From contig NZ_JAHBBI010000003.1 of the NCBI RefSeq assembly GCF_019331695.1, positions 186,001-250,000 on the forward strand: a stretch of DNA of 64,000 nucleotides, in the 5' to 3' direction. The DNA is from Bifidobacterium pluvialisilvae. GTDB taxonomy: Bacteria; Actinomycetota; Actinomycetes; Actinomycetales; Bifidobacteriaceae. The notes beneath the pieces were generated by a model. That model did no database searches and was not told where the DNA came from. It saw nothing but the letters and a program-made list of their open reading frames with translations. Every line of letters starts with the position of its first letter. Position 1 is the first letter of the stretch. The position numbers and the translations under genes were made by a program. This document shows, piece after piece, positions 16,910 through 24,126 of this stretch.

Positions 16910-18004
16910 ATGTCTTTAACTATTGGAATCGTCGGTCTGCCGAACGTCGGCAAGTCCACCATGTTCAACGCGCTGACCCGCAACAACGTGCTTGCGGAGA
17001 ACTACCCGTTCGCCACCATCGAACCGAACACCGGCATCGTCCCGCTGCCCGACAAGCGTCTGCCCGTGCTCGCCAAGCTCGTGCACACCGAGAAGATCGT
17101 GCCCGCCACCGTCACGTTCGTCGACATCGCCGGCATCGTCAAGGGCGCGTCCGAGGGCGAGGGCCTGGGCAACAAGTTCCTGGCCAACATCCGCGAGGCC
17201 GACGCCATCTGCGAGGTCGTGCGCGCCTTCGAGGACGACGACATCGTGCACGTCAACGGCAAGATCGACCCCGCCGACGACATCGACACCATCAACACCG
17301 AGCTCATCCTCGCCGACCTGCAGACCATCGAGAACGCCCTGCCGAAGCTCGAGAAGGACCTGCGCGGCAAGAAGATCGAGCCCGCGTACTTCGACGCCGT
17401 CAAGAAGGCCAAGGAGATCCTCGAGGCCGGCGAGACCATCGACCATGCGGCCGCCGCCAAGAAGATCGACAAGAACGACCTCTACGACCTGCACCTGCTC
17501 ACCGCGAAGCCGTTCATCTACGTGTTCAACGTCGACGACGACGAACTGCAGAACGACGACCTCAAGAAGAAGCTCGCCGACTCCGTCGCCCCCGCGCCGG
17601 CCGTGTTCCTCAACGCCCAGTTCGAGGCCGACCTCACCGAGCTCGACGAGGCGGACGCCCGCGAGATGCTCGAGGACGCCGGGCTCAAGGAATCCGGCCT
17701 CGACCAGCTCGCCCGTGTGGGCTTCGACATCCTCGGCCTGCAGACCTTCCTCACCGCCGGCGAGAAGGAGGTGCGCGCCTGGCAGATCCACAAGGGCTAC
17801 ACCGCACCGCAGGCCGCCGGCGTCATCCACACCGACTTCGAGAAGGGCTTCATCAAGGCCGACATCGTCTCCTACGACGACTTCGTCGCCGCAAACGGCT
17901 CGATGAACGAGATCAAGGAGGAGGGCAAGCTCCGCCAGGAGGGCCGCGACTACGTCATGCAGCCCGGCGACATCGTCGAGTTCAAGTTCAACGTGAGCAA
18001 GTAG
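16910..18004 (+). CDS. ychF: Redox-regulated ATPase YchF (Obg-family P-loop protein)
   Basis: 364 residues, the normal length for this universally conserved ribosome-associated ATPase. G1 is GLPNVGKST and G3 DIAGIVKGASEGEGLGN; the NKxD motif is replaced by the YchF-type NVDDDE region, which explains preference for ATP. A C-terminal TGS-like domain ends in PGDIVEFKFNVSK. The ATG lies 7 bases after TAGACT, so translation is probably leaderless. The 3' end is duplicated at 19853 (see the direct-repeat entries), suggesting it once served as an integration site. Confidence 0.97.
   Translation: MSLTIGIVGLPNVGKSTMFNALTRNNVLAENYPFATIEPNTGIVPLPDKRLPVLAKLVHTEKIVPATVTFVDIAGIVKGASEGEGLGNKFLANIREADAICEVVRAFEDDDIVHVNGKIDPADDIDTINTELILADLQTIENALPKLEKDLRGKKIEPAYFDAVKKAKEILEAGETIDHAAAAKKIDKNDLYDLHLLTAKPFIYVFNVDDDELQNDDLKKKLADSVAPAPAVFLNAQFEADLTELDEADAREMLEDAGLKESGLDQLARVGFDILGLQTFLTAGEKEVRAWQIHKGYTAPQAAGVIHTDFEKGFIKADIVSYDDFVAANGSMNEIKEEGKLRQEGRDYVMQPGDIVEFKFNVSK
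17978..18002 (+). repeat. 25-bp direct repeat, left copy (ychF 3' end; putative att core)
   Basis: The last codons of ychF (encoding EFKFNVSK) are repeated exactly over 25 bases at 19853-19877. Similarity then continues, with substitutions, through the terminator. The left edge of identity is abrupt. This is the pattern left by an element that integrates into the 3' end of a gene and restores it. Confidence 0.6.
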
Positions 18005-18023
18005 TGATTGCTGGGTAATGTCG

Positions 18024-18056
18024 AGGGCCTTGGAATCGTTATGGTTCCAAGGCCCT
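18024..18056 (+). terminator. Terminator of ychF
   Basis: AGGGCCTTGGAA / TTCCAAGGCCCT, a perfect 12-bp stem with a 9-base loop, followed by TGTCTATA. It sits 20 bases after the ychF stop. Confidence 0.85.
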
Positions 18057-18128
18057 TGTCTATAGTGTGGCATCGCGGCACGGTTTTTCGTGAGATTCAT
18101 CGGTGCCTTTTGGTGCCTTTGGAATATG

Positions 18129-18173
18129 AAAAGAGCCTTCCGGGTTGCGCGCTGTAAGGAGGCGTGGAAGGCT
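18129..18173 (-). terminator. Terminator of the fic gene
   Basis: On the minus strand AGCCTTCC and GGAAGGCT form an 8-bp stem followed by CTTTTCAT. It lies about 145 bases beyond the fic stop codon. The stretch between it and fic (18174-18318) shows nothing else recognisable. Confidence 0.55.
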
Positions 18174-18318
18174 GCTATTGATTGAATCCTATTGTGCGAC
18201 CAAGACTGTATGTCTGCCGATTGCTTGCGATAACCACGGTATCCTGACTTGGCGCAATGGGGGTATCGATGTCTCGCCTTCGTGTTTGTACGGCCAGCTG
18301 AAGGGCTGATGCCGGGTT

Positions 18319-19605
18319 TTATCGTTTGTCACCGCGCTCTTCGGCGTCCTTGTCCGTTCCGGTTTCGAAGATGCTCTTCAGCGATGCCGACGCCCGTATT
18401 TTCAAGGGGCGTTTTCCGGACTGGACGACAAGCCCCGCTTCTAGGAGCTCTTCGATGTACTTTCTTGCGCTTTGCTTGGATAGCCTGATGTGGTATGCGG
18501 CATCGTTCAGCGTCATGGACTTGGTCGAGTCGAACATTTCTTCCTGGATTACGCCATATAGTATCGAGACCGCTTTGGCGGACAAGCCGTGCTTGTGTTC
18601 AAGTCGGTCGCAGACCGTCCGTCCCTTGTCGAGCTGGTCGACCCTGACCTCGAGCTCGTCGATCAGCTCGTTCTGGGCCTTGTGGATGAATCCGAGGATG
18701 GTGTTCACGAAGAACGTGAGCTCCCCGCAGTTGAGTTTGTCCTCCGCTTCCGTAAACGCCTTGTAGTAGGCGTTCTTGTTCTCCGCGATGATGCGGGACA
18801 GCGACAGCACGGTGGGCATGGTCAGGTCGTGGTTCAGGTAGAGGGCCAGGAGATACCGGCCTGTTCTGCCGTTGCCGTCATAGAACGGGTGGACGTATTC
18901 GAACAGGAAGTGAGAAATGATGGCCGACTGCAGCCGGGGAATCTCGTCGGATGTCGCAAGGTGGATCATGCTCGTCAAAAGCGCGCCGATGTTGCCTTCT
19001 CCTTTGACCCCGTTGTGGATCGCAAGGCCGTGCGGACCCTGTATCTCCACGTCGCCTTTCCGGAACAGTTCGCCGTCCGGCTTGTCGTGCTCGTCGATTT
19101 CGTCAAGCACGACCTTGTCGTAGATATCGCGGATGTCCGCGATTCCCACCGGTAGCGCGGAATCCTTGTCGGTGAGGTTCAGGTACAGCTTGGCGAATTC
19201 GCTGAACCGCGCTTTGGATACGTCTCCGTCCTTCCGCGCCTTGTCGGCCGCGTCCACGGCTTCCCGTGTTTCCTTGCGAGTGCTGCGCACGCCTTCCATC
19301 TCGTTGGTGGCGAACAGCTCCTCGCTGATGGAATGCCGTATGTAATCCCAGCGCATGACGCCGGGGATCTGATTCCAGAGCCGGGACACCCGCCGTTCCG
19401 CGAGAAGTATCTTTTCCGTGAGCATGGATGTCTCTCGTGGTGTGGTGGCGAACAGTTCGCCTAGGGGAGTGACGATTCCGGTTCTGAATGTGGAGTCCGC
19501 CTCGAGCCGTTGTCGGGCGAGCTTCGCGTGGTTGTTGAAGACGTCATTCGTCCTGTCGGCGTGGAACGCCCTCGCCAAACTTTTATATCTCATATCCATC
19601 ACCAC
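18319..19605 (-). CDS. Fic-domain protein with N-terminal inhibitory motif and C-terminal winged helix
   Basis: 428 residues. Fic enzymes usually transfer AMP from ATP to target proteins. The full active-site motif HPFYDGNGRTGR is present (His239). An inhibitory-helix motif T-N-E-M-E-G at residues 100-105 matches (S/T)xxxE(G/N), so the enzyme is probably self-inhibited in cis. The C-terminus (about 340-415) looks like a winged helix (LSKQSARKYIEELLEAGLV), suggesting DNA binding. The gene is visibly less GC-rich than its flanks and sits between two copies of the ychF 3' end, so it was probably acquired. The start may be GTG 19605 or ATG 19599. Confidence 0.9.
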   Translation of the reverse strand: MVMDMRYKSLARAFHADRTNDVFNNHAKLARQRLEADSTFRTGIVTPLGELFATTPRETSMLTEKILLAERRVSRLWNQIPGVMRWDYIRHSISEELFATNEMEGVRSTRKETREAVDAADKARKDGDVSKARFSEFAKLYLNLTDKDSALPVGIADIRDIYDKVVLDEIDEHDKPDGELFRKGDVEIQGPHGLAIHNGVKGEGNIGALLTSMIHLATSDEIPRLQSAIISHFLFEYVHPFYDGNGRTGRYLLALYLNHDLTMPTVLSLSRIIAENKNAYYKAFTEAEDKLNCGELTFFVNTILGFIHKAQNELIDELEVRVDQLDKGRTVCDRLEHKHGLSAKAVSILYGVIQEEMFDSTKSMTLNDAAYHIRLSKQSARKYIEELLEAGLVVQSGKRPLKIRASASLKSIFETGTDKDAEERGDKR

Positions 19606-19624
19606 GACTCACGTTCCTGAATCA

Positions 19625-19641
19625 TTTCTAAATTATAGAAA
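19625..19641. promoter_or_regulatory. Palindrome upstream of fic
   Basis: TTTCTA-AATTA-TAGAAA lies 20 bases before the fic start in AT-rich DNA. It is a candidate operator for autoregulation by the Fic protein's own winged helix (inference). Confidence 0.4.
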
Positions 19642-19852
19642 CTATAAGATAGGAACAGAAACAAGTCAAACAAAAGCCGTCAATGGTATGACCGATATCA
19701 ATTTCATCACTGTTGTTCTGTTGGATCGCAGTGGTCGGTGCTGATGCGACGGCGACATCGATATCTCGCCCACTTACTTGTATGAGCATTCATACGAGTA
19801 CTCTGCTCACGGCGAGTTGGTTTCGGCTTGATGCCATATGGTGACATGGCTT

Positions 19853-19877
19853 GAGTTCAAGTTCAACGTGAGCAAGT
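19853..19877 (+). repeat. 25-bp direct repeat, right copy, with displaced ychF terminator
   Basis: Identical to 17978-18002. It is followed in the same frame by a TGA stop and by a diverged copy of the ychF terminator at 19900-19930 (AGGCCTTGG / CCGAGGCCT with one G-T pair, then TTTGTCT). It looks like the original ychF 3' end displaced when the fic-bearing element inserted. Confidence 0.6.
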
Positions 19878-19899
19878 GATGATTGCCGGATAACGTTGC

Positions 19900-19936
19900 A
19901 GGCCTTGGGGTCGTTGCGGTTCCGAGGCCTTTGTCT
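19900..19936 (+). terminator. Second, diverged copy of the ychF terminator
   Basis: Eleven pairs between 19900-19910 and 19920-19930 (G-T pairs included), followed by TTTGTCT. It now terminates no complete gene. Confidence 0.6.
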
Positions 19937-19943
19937 ATACTGT

Positions 19944-20130
19944 GCCCAGTTGCTTGTATACGCGAAGCTCACCGCTTGGCTGGAGTGGCGCACGATCCCG
20001 AAGAACCGCGAGTTCGCCCCAGATCCTCATGCAGGCCGGGGCCGAACATCTCGGACACACTCGGCATCATCAACCTGTACAACAATCCGTTGGACGAGAC
20101 GCTCGCCATCATGGCTCTTTACTTCCGCTT
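19944..20130 (+). pseudogene. Degenerate coding remnant in three frames
   Basis: Protein-like segments appear in successive frames: LLVYAKLTAWLEWRTIPKNR, then QILMQAGAEHL, then LGIINLYNNPLDETLAIMAL. Joined, they read like one short coding stretch broken by two frameshifts. The parent family is not recognised. The region lies between the displaced ychF terminator and higB, so it may be left over from a mobile element. Confidence 0.35.
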
Positions 20131-20160
20131 GACGATACTAACGTGGCGTGTTAGTATCGT
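20129..20160 (+). promoter_or_regulatory. higBA promoter with overlapping operator
   Basis: TTGACG (20129-20134), a 17-base spacer and TAGTAT (20152-20157) form a near-consensus promoter. A perfect 11-bp inverted repeat ACGATACTAAC / GTTAGTATCGT (20132-20142, 20150-20160) covers both boxes. Transcription should begin at about 20164, the first base of the higB ATG, giving a leaderless message repressible by HigA or a HigBA complex. Confidence 0.75.
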
Positions 20161-20163
20161 TTC

Positions 20164-20451
20164 ATGAGAACCAGAGACAGGGAGCTCAATAACTTCCTCT
20201 ACGGAGGTCGATACCCCAAAACGTACCCGGCCGGCCTCGAACGCGTCCTCATGCGCAAGCTTCAGATGCTCAAGGCCGCGCACGAACTGCACGACCTCAA
20301 AGTGCCGCCGGGCAACAGGCTTGAACCGTTGAAGGGCGATCTGAAAGGCCATTGGAGCATCCGTATCAACCAGCAATGGCGAATCGTGTTCAAGTGGGAT
20401 GATGACAACAAGGAGGCGACCGATGTCTACTTCGACGACTACCACAAATAA
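20164..20451 (+). CDS. higB: HigB-type toxin (RelE/ParE superfamily)
   Basis: 95 residues, typical for HigB mRNA-interferase toxins. Family landmarks are the C-terminal SIRINQQWRIVFKWDDDNKEATDVYFDDYHK and an internal basic stretch LEPLKGDLKGHWS. The order toxin then antitoxin is that of hig loci. There is no ribosome site; the ATG coincides with the predicted transcription start. The antitoxin start lies inside the toxin's last codons. Confidence 0.9.
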   Translation: MRTRDRELNNFLYGGRYPKTYPAGLERVLMRKLQMLKAAHELHDLKVPPGNRLEPLKGDLKGHWSIRINQQWRIVFKWDDDNKEATDVYFDDYHK

Positions 20452-20725
20452 CTACTACAGCACCCCGGGTGAGATCCTTGACGAGGAATTCCTCCAGCCG
20501 CTCGGCATCAGCCGCTATCGCCTGGCCAAAAGCATCGGTGTGAGCGAGACCGCGATAGGCGAGATAGTCAACGGCAAGCGGCGCATCACCACCCCCATGG
20601 CATGGCGGCTCGGCAAGGCGCTCGGCACTACGCCCGATTTCTGGGCGAACCTCCAGACCGACTACGATCTGCTGACCTTCGACCCCAACACTCTGGGCGA
20701 CATCCGCCCGCTCGTGGATGCCTGA
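20423..20725 (+). CDS. higA: HigA-type antitoxin (XRE helix-turn-helix)
   Basis: 100-residue antitoxin. It has the HigA opening STPGEILDEEFLQPLGISRYRLAKSIGV, a helix-turn-helix (SETAIGEIVNGKRRITTPMAWRLGKALG) and the TPDFWANLQTDYDL tail. The ATG at 20423 has AAGGAGG 6-7 bases upstream and overlaps higB by 29 bases. It should neutralise HigB and repress the promoter at 20129-20160. Confidence 0.92.
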   Translation: MSTSTTTTNNYYSTPGEILDEEFLQPLGISRYRLAKSIGVSETAIGEIVNGKRRITTPMAWRLGKALGTTPDFWANLQTDYDLLTFDPNTLGDIRPLVDA

Positions 20726-20856
20726 CATCGGGACGCTTGACAAAATGACCACTATCGTCGTATGCGTGATCACAGTGGTGATTTTTATACCTACGGTACG
20801 GGAATGACGCGAACGGCCGATATCACCATGATTGATGCGGCCGTTCGCATATCCAC

Positions 20857-20882
20857 ACTTCGGTAGCTCAATTGGTCAGAGC
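20857..20882 (+). other. tRNA 5'-end fragment
   Basis: TAGCTCAATTGGTCAGAGC is a canonical D-arm (GCTC / GAGC stem with AATTGGTCA loop), preceded by seven bases in acceptor position. No anticodon arm or TTCGA arm follows; the MFS stop codon comes 21 bases later. It is a truncated tRNA gene, possibly a scar of an earlier insertion or deletion. Confidence 0.6.
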
Positions 20883-20902
20883 GAAGGTGATGGGATCCCG
20901 TC

Positions 20903-22174
20903 CTAGAACCGCCGCGCCACGTGTGTGACCAGCGGTAGCATCGCAACGGCCAGGACGAACGTCGTCGCCAGGACCGCCCCCGCCGGGTAGGCACTGTATG
21001 CCCAGCCGTATGCGATCTGTCCGAGAGGCTGGGCGCACATGCTCGCGGAGAGCGCGAGCGACATCACCTTGCCTGTCATGTCCTCGGGGCAGCCCATCTG
21101 TATCGCCGGCACGGCAATGAGATTCGCGAGGGTGATGGCGACCATGGTGCCGCAGGTGCTCGCCGTGAGTACCGCGAGTCGCGCACCTCCACCTGCGGGA
21201 AGCGTCATGACGAGCGTCTGGGGCAGGACGGTGAACGAGAAGGCGGCGATCGCCATCGGGAATCTCCGCATGGAAAGCGACCTCGCGGCCCGCCCGCCGA
21301 CGAGCGCGCCGAGCAGACCGGATGCTCCCACGAGACCGTACGCGAGACCGTACGCCGTGGATCCGAACCCCAGCACGGTCCGCACCATGTAGGGGAAGCC
21401 GACCTCCGCGTACCCCGTCACCAGGAAGTTGAGCGCGGCGCAGATCAACACCAGATGCAGCACATGAGGACGTTCGCGGGTGAGGAACCGTCCGGCCGCG
21501 CACAGGTCGTCAAGCACGGCGACATGACCATCGTCGCCGCGTTCGGGAGCGCCAAGCCGGATGAAGCATTCCACGACGGCTGCCGCGCCGAACCCCACGA
21601 CCGCGATGCCCATCATGGGCATCGCGCCCACCGCCGCATACAACACGCCCCCGAGCACGGCGGGCACGAGCGTGCTCGTCTGGTTCACCACGTTCACCAC
21701 GGCCATTGCGCGGCGCATCACGTCCTCGCCGTGGGATCGGAACATCTGCGGCAGCGCCGCCTGCACCGTGGGCGTCTCCATGGCGTCGAGCACGGCGAGC
21801 ACAACCTGCATCACGGCTATCGTCGCCAGATTGAAACCGATGGCCGAGAAGACCGCCGCGCAGACGAGCACCGTCACGGCGGAGAGCGCGTCGAGCGCCA
21901 CCATGACGGTCCGGCGGTTCGTGCGGTCCGCCACCACGCCGCCGAGTGGCGAAAGCAGAATCGTGGGCAGGATGCTCGCCGTGAGAATGGAGGCGAACGC
22001 CGCCGCCGAGCCGGTCTCGTCCAGCACCCACATGGACATGGCGAACCGCAGCATGAGGTTGGCGAAGAGCGATATGCCGAGACCCGCGACGAGCAGGTGG
22101 AAGTCGCGTATGTGAAGAGGATCCGCGGCCCGGTCCCTTTGCAGTCGGGCCGTGTATTCGGGTGCGTTCGTCAT
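20903..22174 (-). CDS. MFS transporter (MFS_3 / macrolide-efflux-like, 12 TM)
   Basis: 423-residue permease resembling the MFS_3/Mef group. The N-terminal helix region has FHLLVAGLGISLFANLMLRFAMSMWVLDETGSAA and the loop PLGGVVADRTNRRTVMV. The ATG at 22174 is chosen for its AAAGGAA ribosome site; the frame is open to 22210. A perfect 11-bp-arm palindrome lies at 22224-22246, just upstream, and matches one at the promoter of the TetR gene at 22341, so that regulator very probably represses this pump. Confidence 0.87.
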   Translation of the reverse strand: MTNAPEYTARLQRDRAADPLHIRDFHLLVAGLGISLFANLMLRFAMSMWVLDETGSAAAFASILTASILPTILLSPLGGVVADRTNRRTVMVALDALSAVTVLVCAAVFSAIGFNLATIAVMQVVLAVLDAMETPTVQAALPQMFRSHGEDVMRRAMAVVNVVNQTSTLVPAVLGGVLYAAVGAMPMMGIAVVGFGAAAVVECFIRLGAPERGDDGHVAVLDDLCAAGRFLTRERPHVLHLVLICAALNFLVTGYAEVGFPYMVRTVLGFGSTAYGLAYGLVGASGLLGALVGGRAARSLSMRRFPMAIAAFSFTVLPQTLVMTLPAGGGARLAVLTASTCGTMVAITLANLIAVPAIQMGCPEDMTGKVMSLALSASMCAQPLGQIAYGWAYSAYPAGAVLATTFVLAVAMLPLVTHVARRF

Positions 22175-22223
22175 CGTGGATTCCTTTCTTTCTGTTGGTT
22201 CCTTGGTCAAGTCATGCCCGCTG

Positions 22224-22246
22224 AACAGACCGACCGTCGGTCTGTT
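22224..22246. promoter_or_regulatory. TetR operator at the MFS promoter
   Basis: AACAGACCGAC and GTCGGTCTGTT flank one C: a perfect 23-base palindrome, 50 bases before the MFS start. Nearly the same palindrome recurs at 23043-23063. Confidence 0.75.
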
Positions 22247-22340
22247 ATGGTGACAAGACTACAATTAGGGCAAAGGCGTGGGAACGTTTCGCCGTTTGGG
22301 GTGTCAGGATGTACGAGACAGTACATTCGGACGTGCCCGC

Positions 22341-23003
22341 CTATGCGGACGCCGTCCCTCCTTCCGGCATCAGGGCCGTGAGGCCCCTGACCGCGCGCCG
22401 GATGAGCGTCTCGTCGAACACCGGCACGCCGATGGCGTCGAGCATCGTGGCGAGGCAGCGGATGCGGCGTTCCAGATCGGCGCGGCTGGCAGGGTAGAAG
22501 CAGGGCATGAGCCAGTAGTTGCCGAGGAGGGAGAGCAGTTGCGCCGCCTCCTCGGGGTATGCCGTGGGAATGGAACCGTCCTGCACGCCCATATCGATGA
22601 GCGAGCGGAAGGACTCCGGCAGCCTCGTCGACCAGAAGCGCATGTTCGTCGTGAAGAATGCGGGATCCTTGAGAAGCGCCAGCTGGGAGCGAACGAGGTC
22701 CAGGTGGTCGGGGGTGTCCAGGGCGGAGACGATGAGCGCGCGCAGCTTCTCGAGCGCGCTCATGTCCTTGCGCCCGACGAGTTCGTCGAGCAGACGCGCG
22801 GTGGTAGTCCACTCGTCGGCGTTCAGCCGGTCGAGGATCGCCTCCTTCGATTTGAAATGGTGGTAGAGTCCGCCCTTGGACAGCCCCAGGTCGTCCAGGA
22901 TGTCCTGGACGGACGTCTTCTCGTAGCCCTTTTCGGCGAAGAGCCTGCGGGCGGAATCGAGGATTCGCCGCTCGGTGTCTCCGGGATGCATAATGCGCGC
23001 CAT
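22341..23003 (-). CDS. TetR-family repressor
   Basis: 220-residue regulator with an N-terminal TetR helix-turn-helix (RRILDSARRLFAEKGYEKTSVQDILDDLGLSKGGLYHHFKSKEA) and a C-terminal ligand domain of unknown specificity. The ATG at 23003 starts just before the domain; upstream in-frame codons cross the operator and are unlikely to be translated. A palindrome at 23043-23063 indicates autoregulation, and the matching site before the MFS gene indicates control of that pump. Confidence 0.92.
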   Translation of the reverse strand: MARIMHPGDTERRILDSARRLFAEKGYEKTSVQDILDDLGLSKGGLYHHFKSKEAILDRLNADEWTTTARLLDELVGRKDMSALEKLRALIVSALDTPDHLDLVRSQLALLKDPAFFTTNMRFWSTRLPESFRSLIDMGVQDGSIPTAYPEEAAQLLSLLGNYWLMPCFYPASRADLERRIRCLATMLDAIGVPVFDETLIRRAVRGLTALMPEGGTASA

Positions 23004-23042
23004 ACTGATGGTCCACCTTTCGTCTTGTCTTCGACGAAGTAT

Positions 23043-23063
23043 ACAGACCGCCGGTCGGTCTGT
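23043..23063. promoter_or_regulatory. TetR operator at its own promoter
   Basis: ACAGACCGCC-G-GTCGGTCTGT, symmetrical except for one pair, 40 bases before the TetR start. It shares ACAGACCG and GTCGGTCTGT with 22224-22246. Confidence 0.75.
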
Positions 23064-23139
23064 CAAACGGTCGAAGGAGTCATCGTACGATGCGATTGAA
23101 CATCCGCGGCAACACAGAACGAAGAAAACCAGTAAGGCA

Positions 23140-23155
23140 TCGAGTTCAAGTTCAA
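23140..23155 (+). repeat. Possible third partial copy of the ychF 3'-end repeat
   Basis: TCGAGTTCAAGTTCAA matches 16 bases of the ychF 3' end (17976-17991). The rest of the repeat and the terminator are absent. It may be a decayed att copy or chance. Confidence 0.25.
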
Positions 23156-23229
23156 GACCCGCGCTGTAAAAGTCGCCTGACACGACAACGCCCCCGGCCT
23201 ATCGCAGCCGATACGATGCGGTTCGGAGG

Positions 23230-23644
23230 CTATTCTTCGTTGTACCGGGCGAAGATGCTCATATACTCGCTCGGAGAGACGATCGCGGGGCTGGAAATCG
23301 TCACGTCGTCGAAATCCCTATCCCCGGTCACGAACACGTCCGCCGCGCCGATAATCGCCGAATACAGCACCGGATAGTCGAGCGGATCGCGTATCTCGAA
23401 CAGGCCGGGCTTCGGCGTCAATGGCGTGACGACCGTCTCAAAGCTCAGTTCGAACAGATACTGTTCGAGCACACCGGTACGAGCCGGCCATTTGCGGGCC
23501 ACCACATCGCGCGCCTCGTCAATTGTGTACGTGGACAACAGCAGCGTGTTGTCACCGCGCCCGGCGTCAACGATCACCCCGACAGAATTGGACGATCTGA
23601 AGATTACGGCGGACAGCAGCACGTTGGTCGATCATCACGCGCAT
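23230..23644 (-). pseudogene. PIN-domain toxin gene with a 2-base frameshift
   Basis: The ATG at 23644 begins MRVMID, 3 bases after the antitoxin stop. The rest of the PIN domain (TNVLLSAVIFRSSNS ... DPLDYPVLYSAIIGAADVFVTGDRDF) is in another frame. Reading the minus strand, ATCGACC is found where ATCGACACC would restore MIDTNVLL. A 2-base loss therefore breaks the gene at the first catalytic aspartate. The only start in the downstream frame is a GTG inside the motif (23622) that would lack this aspartate. PIN toxins are RNases paired with AbrB-type antitoxins, here the gene directly upstream. A sequencing error is possible. Confidence 0.75.
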
Positions 23645-23647
23645 GCT

Positions 23648-23923
23648 TCACCGTCCGACAGCTCGTTCTCGGCGCGCCGCCTTGATGAGGTTCGTCAGGC
23701 CGTCCTCGCCGTTCAGCCCTGCCTCCTCTGCTGCGCCGTCGAAGCCGGCCTGCGCCCTCGTCAGTGCTTCGAGGTTCGAGCTGCGCAATGAGACGCTGCC
23801 GTCATCCATGCGCACGAACACGACTTTGTCGCCCTCGCGGATGCCGACGGCCTCGCGCACGTCAGCGGGAATGGTGATCTGTCCCTTGGCCGTCACTTTG
23901 GCCACGTCCATTACCACGCTCAT
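23648..23923 (-). CDS. AbrB/MazE-type antitoxin (SpoVT-AbrB domain)
   Basis: 91-residue DNA-binding antitoxin. The swapped-hairpin domain is at residues 7-50 (AKVTAKGQITIPADVREAVGIREGDKVVF); the C-terminal tail would bind the PIN toxin. The ATG has AAGGAGG 6 bases upstream. It is translated with the frameshifted PIN gene (3 bases between stop and start). Upstream, a short inverted repeat CTTGC/GCAAG at 23968-23984 may be its operator. Confidence 0.88.
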   Translation of the reverse strand: MSVVMDVAKVTAKGQITIPADVREAVGIREGDKVVFVRMDDGSVSLRSSNLEALTRAQAGFDGAAEEAGLNGEDGLTNLIKAARRERAVGR

Positions 23924-24008
23924 GATAAACCTCCTTAAGTAATGAAATCCTTACTATCATTATTACACTTGCTATGTAAGCAAGGAGTAATCCCGCAGGA
24001 GAGAAATG

Positions 24009-24027
24009 GCATGGCAATATGCCATGC
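24009..24027. promoter_or_regulatory. 8-bp-arm inverted repeat between the antitoxin and MFS genes
   Basis: GCATGGCA-ATA-TGCCATGC. It lies about 100 bases after the MFS stop and 85 before the antitoxin start, so it could be a weak terminator or an operator. No T-run is seen. Confidence 0.3.
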
Positions 24028-24126
24028 AACTTACCCTGTCAAAAGGATCGTGCGGTGCAAGGTCGCTTTCGTATTGTTTGCAAGGATGCGAAAACGGGAA
24101 TGCATACCCGTGTCATTGACTAAACT

